Under the pieces are notes generated by a model, which worked only from the letters and a program-made list of their open reading frames with translations, was not told the origin of the DNA and did no database searches. The translations under genes and the position numbers were made by a program. A DNA stretch of 34,693 nt, taken from assembly GCA_949285785.1 (NCBI GenBank), contig CASEAG010000023.1, positions 1 to 34,693 on the forward strand, written 5' to 3'. Positions 31,430-34,693 of this stretch are shown in pieces; positions within the stretch are counted from its first letter, which is position 1; every line of letters starts with the position of its first letter. Source of the stretch: an uncultured Spirochaetales bacterium. GTDB lineage: Bacteria > Spirochaetota > Spirochaetia > Sphaerochaetales > Sphaerochaetaceae.

Positions 31430-33223
31430 ATGAAGGCATTGACTGCAAACGAACTGAGGAAACTCTATATCGACTTCTTCGTGTCCAAGGGGCACAGACA
31501 GATATCAGGGGCGTCGCTGATTCCCGAGAACGATCCGACCGTGCTTTTCACCACGGCGGGAATGCACCCCCTCGTACCTTACATCCTGGGAGCCGAGCAT
31601 CCGGCAGGCGACAGGCTGGTCGACTACCAGAAGTGCATCCGTACCGGCGACATCGACAGCGTGGGCGACCCGCATCATCTCACGTTCTTCGAGATGCTGG
31701 GCAACTGGTCGCTGGGCGCCTACTTCAAGAAGGAGGCTATCGAGTACAGCTACGAGTTCCTCACGAAGCATCTCGGCATCGATCCGGAAAGGCTGTCCGT
31801 GACCGTCTTCGCCGGGGATGAGAACGCACCGCGTGACGAGGAGGCCGCCAGTGTCTGGAAGAGCCTTGGCATCAGCGAGGACAGGATCTTCTACATGCCC
31901 AAGGAGGACAACTGGTGGGGGCCGGCAGGAGAGACCGGACCCTGCGGACCCGATTCGGAGATGTTCATCGACACCGGCCGCCCCGCATGCGGTCCCGACT
32001 GCCATCCCGGCTGCTCCTGTGGCAAGTACTTCGAGATCTGGAACGACGTCTTCATGGGCTACCGCAAGGACGAGAACGGCGCATACAACGAGATGAGCCG
32101 CAAGTGCATCGACACAGGCATGGGTATCGAGAGGACGATCGCGATTCTCCAGGGCAAGAAGAGCGTCTACGAGACAGAGGTCTTCACGCCGATCATCGCA
32201 AAGGTGGAGGAGCTCACAGGCAGGAAGTACGGTGCGGACGAAGAGGACGACATGTCCATCAGGATCATAAGCGACCATATCCGCACGAGCGTCTTCATAC
32301 TCGGCGACCAGAGGGGCGTCGCTCCGTCCAACGTCGGACAGGGCTACATCCTTCGCCGCCTGATCCGCCGTGCCGTACGCCATGGCAGGAAGCTCGGCAT
32401 CGAACATGCCTTCCTGTCGGACGTCGCCACCGTGGTGCTCTCCCTCTACCAGGATGCCTATCCGGAGCTCAAGGAGCACGAGGCCTTCATCTTCGACGAG
32501 CTGAAGAAGGAGGAGGCCAAGTTCTCGGACACGCTTGTCAAGGGAGAGCGCGAGTTCGAGAAGATGCTGCCAAATCTCATGAAGGGCACCAGCAGGACGA
32601 TCTCCGGACGTCTGGCCTTCAAGCTGTACGACACGTATGGCTTCCCGATCGAGCTTACCGAGGAGCTTGCGAAGGAGCATGGCTTCACGGTCGACGTCAA
32701 GGGCTTCGAGGAGGCCTTCCAGAAACATCAGGAGATAAGTCGTGCAGGTGCCGAGCAGCAGTTCAAGGGAGGCTTGGCCGACCACAGCGAGGCGACCACC
32801 GCGCTGCATACCGCGACCCACCTTCTGCACAAGGCGCTTTCCGTCGTCCTCGGCGGTTATGTCAAGCAGCTGGGAAGCAACATAACGGCTGAGCGCCTGC
32901 GCTTCGACTTCAACTGCCCAAGGCCGATGACCAAGGAGGAGATCCGCCAGGTCGAGGACCTGGTCAACGAGCAGATCCAGAAGGATCTTCCCGTCACGAT
33001 CGACGTGATGAGCGTCGACGAGGCCAGAGCGCTCGGTGCCGCCGCCCAGTTCGACGCAAAATATGGAGAGAAGGTCAAGGTCTACTCGATCGGAGACTTC
33101 TCCAAGGAGGTCTGTGGTGGCCCCCATGTCGAGCATACCGGAACCATGGGACACTTCCGCATCGTCAAGGAGCAGTCCTCCAGCGCCGGTGTGAGACGCA
33201 TCAAGGCGGTTCTGGAGAAATAG
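31430..33223 (+). CDS. alaS: Alanyl-tRNA synthetase, short form
   Basis: Charges tRNA-Ala and edits mischarged serine or glycine. At 597 residues it is well short of the roughly 870 typical of AlaRS: the catalytic domain (motif 1 and 2 regions FFVSKGHRQISGASLIP and LTFFEMLGNWSLGAYF), the tRNA-recognition helices (ILRRLIRRAVRHGRKLG) and the editing domain (HTATHLLHKAL, CGGPHVEHTG) are present, but the C-Ala domain is missing and the protein ends just after the editing domain. Short AlaRSs occur in spirochaetes such as Treponema. The stop is clean and a terminator follows, so this is not a truncated gene. AGGAG lies 13 bases before the ATG. Confidence 0.95.
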   Translation: MKALTANELRKLYIDFFVSKGHRQISGASLIPENDPTVLFTTAGMHPLVPYILGAEHPAGDRLVDYQKCIRTGDIDSVGDPHHLTFFEMLGNWSLGAYFKKEAIEYSYEFLTKHLGIDPERLSVTVFAGDENAPRDEEAASVWKSLGISEDRIFYMPKEDNWWGPAGETGPCGPDSEMFIDTGRPACGPDCHPGCSCGKYFEIWNDVFMGYRKDENGAYNEMSRKCIDTGMGIERTIAILQGKKSVYETEVFTPIIAKVEELTGRKYGADEEDDMSIRIISDHIRTSVFILGDQRGVAPSNVGQGYILRRLIRRAVRHGRKLGIEHAFLSDVATVVLSLYQDAYPELKEHEAFIFDELKKEEAKFSDTLVKGEREFEKMLPNLMKGTSRTISGRLAFKLYDTYGFPIELTEELAKEHGFTVDVKGFEEAFQKHQEISRAGAEQQFKGGLADHSEATTALHTATHLLHKALSVVLGGYVKQLGSNITAERLRFDFNCPRPMTKEEIRQVEDLVNEQIQKDLPVTIDVMSVDEARALGAAAQFDAKYGEKVKVYSIGDFSKEVCGGPHVEHTGTMGHFRIVKEQSSSAGVRRIKAVLEK

Positions 33224-33246
33224 GGGACCGCATCATCGACATCGGA

Positions 33247-33285
33247 GGAAGGGCGCATCCGTGAGGGTGCGCCCTTCCTGTTTCT
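33247..33285 (+). terminator. Intrinsic terminator after alaS
   Basis: A 14-bp stem (33247-33260 with 33265-33278; starts GGAAGGGCGCA and ends TGCGCCCTTCC, one G-U pair) around GTGA, followed by TGTTTCTT. It is the longest hairpin in the window; the tail is T-rich but interrupted. Confidence 0.85.
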
Positions 33286-33363
33286 TGATTGGCCCGCCAA
33301 TGCACCTGGCAGTTGGAGCATCCTGCCGTAGCCGGATGAGAGGATTATCTGGTATGCAACGGT

Positions 33364-34068
33364 ATGGAGAGAATGAAGACCATACTCAAGAGCGGGGTGC
33401 GCAGCATCAACCTGGTCGCTCCTGATTCCCGTTGCAGCGAAGAGTTCAGGAGAAGGCTTGCTGAAAGCGGCATCAGGGGCCTGAAGATAGAGCAGAGTGC
33501 CATCGCAAGAGGGGATGGCACATGGTGTGACCTGGTGGTGTTCACTGGCCGGGATCGCGACCTTCTGCTGTCGCATCTGATATTGTCCCATGTGATCATG
33601 TCCACGGCTCTTGCGGGGCGGACCGCCAGGGAGATATACGACGATCTGGCGTCATCTGGCATCCGTCCCATACATCTCAAGCCGCTCATGAAGCGGCACA
33701 GGATAGGCACGTTCTACCGTACACGGGAGATCGTCGCGGCGTTTGCCTCCTCCGGACTGTTCCTGCCGCTGCCCAGCGACGACGGACGCATCCGCATGAT
33801 TCCATACTTCTACGATGGAGACGACGGGAAGGTCCTCGTTGCGCGCCATCTCATGGAGCTCGGCTACTCGATCCGGCTGGAAGGCGATGTCTTCAAGGCG
33901 ACGCTCGGCACATCCTGCCTGACAGTCGGCTTCGACATCGACAGCATCAACCTCAGCCACAGGAGAGGGGACAAGGTGATGGTCCATCCCGCAAGCCCTG
34001 TGATCAACTTCTCGAGGATACGCACCTATACTCCGGAGGCGTTTCTCGCCGCCAGAAGGCTTGTCTGA
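33364..34068 (+). CDS. Protein of unknown function
   Basis: 234-residue protein that I do not recognise. It has no membrane segment or signal peptide and is basic overall (about 30 Arg). A middle region (LLLSHLILSHVIMSTALAGRTAREIYDDLASSGI) looks helical, and RIGTFYRTREIVAAFASSGL could be a winged-helix-like stretch. A C-terminal part (MIPYFYDGDDGKVLVARHLMELGYSI) is more beta-like. Two Cys occur (near 52 and 182), without a motif. The codon bias looks like its neighbours. It starts at ATG 33364 with only a weak site; 33373 is possible. It is an isolated unit between the alaS terminator and the Hsp20 promoter. Confidence 0.6.
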   Translation: MERMKTILKSGVRSINLVAPDSRCSEEFRRRLAESGIRGLKIEQSAIARGDGTWCDLVVFTGRDRDLLLSHLILSHVIMSTALAGRTAREIYDDLASSGIRPIHLKPLMKRHRIGTFYRTREIVAAFASSGLFLPLPSDDGRIRMIPYFYDGDDGKVLVARHLMELGYSIRLEGDVFKATLGTSCLTVGFDIDSINLSHRRGDKVMVHPASPVINFSRIRTYTPEAFLAARRLV

Positions 34069-34200
34069 CCCGTTCCAATCCCCCTTTTCCTCCACCTGCG
34101 TATCGAAACGACCCGGAAAGGAAGTGGAGGCCGGCCGGGTGTATCAGAATGACCCGATCATGGTCTCCTCAGGCGTGTCAGAGCATGTGTGTCTGTACGC

Positions 34201-34223
34201 AAGTCCTTGCATTGTAAGGACTT
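34201..34223 (+). promoter_or_regulatory. Inverted repeat upstream of the Hsp20 promoter
   Basis: AAGTCCTT (34201-34208) and AAGGACTT (34216-34223) are exact reverse complements separated by seven bases. The dyad ends seven bases before the sigma-54-like promoter. It is a plausible operator or activator site. Confidence 0.55.
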
Positions 34224-34230
34224 GTCCGAT

Positions 34231-34247
34231 CTGGCACGTCTGATGCA
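34231..34247 (+). promoter_or_regulatory. Sigma-54 (-24/-12) type promoter of the Hsp20 gene
   Basis: CTGGCACGTCTGATGCA fits the consensus YTGGCACGRNNNTTGCW with the GG and GC doublets at the right spacing; the departures are the T at the R position and the A in place of the first T of the -12 element. It predicts transcription near 34258, giving a leader of about 33 nt with GGAGG at 34280-34284. A TATGAT at 34250-34255 exists but has no -35 at the right distance. Confidence 0.6.
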
Positions 34248-34290
34248 GATATGATGGCACAGATACTTGAGAACAATCAGGAGGCCGGAT

Positions 34291-34693
34291 ATGGCAAAGG
34301 ATATTGCAGGATACACGGACAGGCAGATGATGAAGGACTTCGAGAGGATGCTCGACTCCTTCTTCGGACATGGCGAGAGGATGCCCAGCGTGGACATCAG
34401 ACAGGACAAGGACTCCTACGTGGTGAGGGCCCGGGTGGCGGGCTTCAGGCCGGAGGAGCTGAAGGTGGACGTGGAGGACCACGTGCTGCACATCAGCGGA
34501 CACAGGTGCGAAGAGGAGAAGGGCGGAAGGAAGTACATCACCCGCGAACGCGGATGCGAGAGCTTCGAGAGGAGCTTCACGCTGCCCGAGGACGCCGACG
34601 AGCAGAGGCTGGAGGCGAGCTGCAGGAAGGGTGTGCTTGAGCTGGTGGTGCCGAAGAAGGCGAAGGCCGAGCCCAGAAGGATAGAGGTGAAGG
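34291..34693 (+). CDS. Hsp20/alpha-crystallin small heat-shock protein (partial)
   Basis: The ATG at 34291 follows CAGGAGGCCGGAT. The readable 134 codons run to the window edge without a stop, so the 3' end is missing. After a short N-terminus (MAKDIAGYTDRQMMKDFERMLDSFF) comes the alpha-crystallin domain: PSVDIRQDKDSYVVRARVAGF, then EELKVDVEDHVLHISGHR, ERSFTLPEDAD, and the GVL signature in KGVLELVVPKK. It holds unfolding proteins for refolding by the DnaK system encoded in the same window. Other open frames over this region are shadows. Confidence 0.9.
   Translation, partial: MAKDIAGYTDRQMMKDFERMLDSFFGHGERMPSVDIRQDKDSYVVRARVAGFRPEELKVDVEDHVLHISGHRCEEEKGGRKYITRERGCESFERSFTLPEDADEQRLEASCRKGVLELVVPKKAKAEPRRIEVK

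Larger units (their letters stand above)
34069..34290 (+). other. 222-bp intergenic region before the Hsp20 gene
   Basis: Contains two possible alternative stems, CCTCCAC/GTGGAGG (34095-34101 region with 34125-34131 region) and ACCCGG/CCGGGT (34111 region with 34135 region), which cannot form together; they might end the preceding transcript, but there is no T-tract. The Hsp20 regulatory region follows at 34201-34247. No gene is seen here. Confidence 0.4.

Noticed and set aside
34251-34640. 129-codon plus-strand frame over the Hsp20 region
   Set aside because: It encodes a Gly/Arg-rich product without motifs, and the alternative frame from 34291 is a clear alpha-crystallin protein.
1-34693. 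tRNA genes, CRISPR arrays, insertion sequences, phage or other mobile DNA
   Set aside because: No cloverleaf with a TTCRANY arm, no regularly spaced repeats, and no transposase or integrase motifs were seen in any frame.

Overview
The window is a dense, moderately GC-rich bacterial chromosome segment made almost entirely of housekeeping genes. The likely source is a spirochaete, perhaps a Sphaerochaeta/Treponema-type lineage. This is inferred from a ribosomal rpsK-rpoA-rplQ end close to a coiled-coil protein-grpE-dnaK-dnaJ block, a short alanyl-tRNA synthetase without the C-terminal C-Ala domain, NIF-type NifS/NifU as the only Fe-S assembly pair seen, and RNase Y plus RicT. No tRNA, rRNA, CRISPR array, insertion sequence, phage gene or gap over 300 bp without a gene was seen.

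Layout. 1-1968: end of a ribosomal operon (rpsK, rpoA, rplQ) closed by a strong terminator. 2035-4393: rny (RNase Y) and ymdB, from a near-consensus promoter. 4358-4975 (minus): a GerMN-domain membrane protein, divergent from 5100-10923: ptsI, der, a HAD phosphatase and a long membrane-anchored coiled-coil protein. 11022-14891: grpE, dnaK, dnaJ and a terminator. 14940-15686: rlmB, convergent with a divergent PurD-like ATP-grasp gene (minus). 17051-18022 (minus): dus, divergent from ricT (18098). 19275-22819: rpsT, an HU/IHF protein, lnt and cinA. 22991-25119: rho, rpmE and a terminator. 25197-31377: a tightly packed run with a degenerate galactokinase-like protein, surE, a Cys-rich YcgN-like protein, nifS, nifU, a small HTH protein, a ketopantoate reductase and a diverged DprA. 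31430-33285: alaS and a terminator. 33364-34068: an unrecognised protein. 34291-end: an Hsp20 gene cut by the window edge.

Regulation. Vegetative promoters are unusually easy to read: many have TTGACC-like -35 boxes, 17-18 bp spacers and TAGAAT/TATGAT-like -10 boxes. Several place the -10 only 6-10 nt before the start codon, which predicts leaderless mRNAs. The Hsp20 gene instead has a close match to a sigma-54 (-24/-12) promoter with an inverted repeat upstream. Stem-loops without T-tracts sit between genes of rpsK-rpoA, dnaK-dnaJ and rho-rpmE. RNase Y and its partner RicT are both encoded here, so these could be mRNA-processing sites.

The points most worth a second look are the sigma-54-like Hsp20 promoter, the leaderless-gene set, the intercistronic hairpins with RNase Y/RicT, the two enzyme-fold proteins with altered active sites (galactokinase-like and PurD-like), the extra CxxCxxC cluster in RicT, and the uncharacterised protein at 33364-34068.
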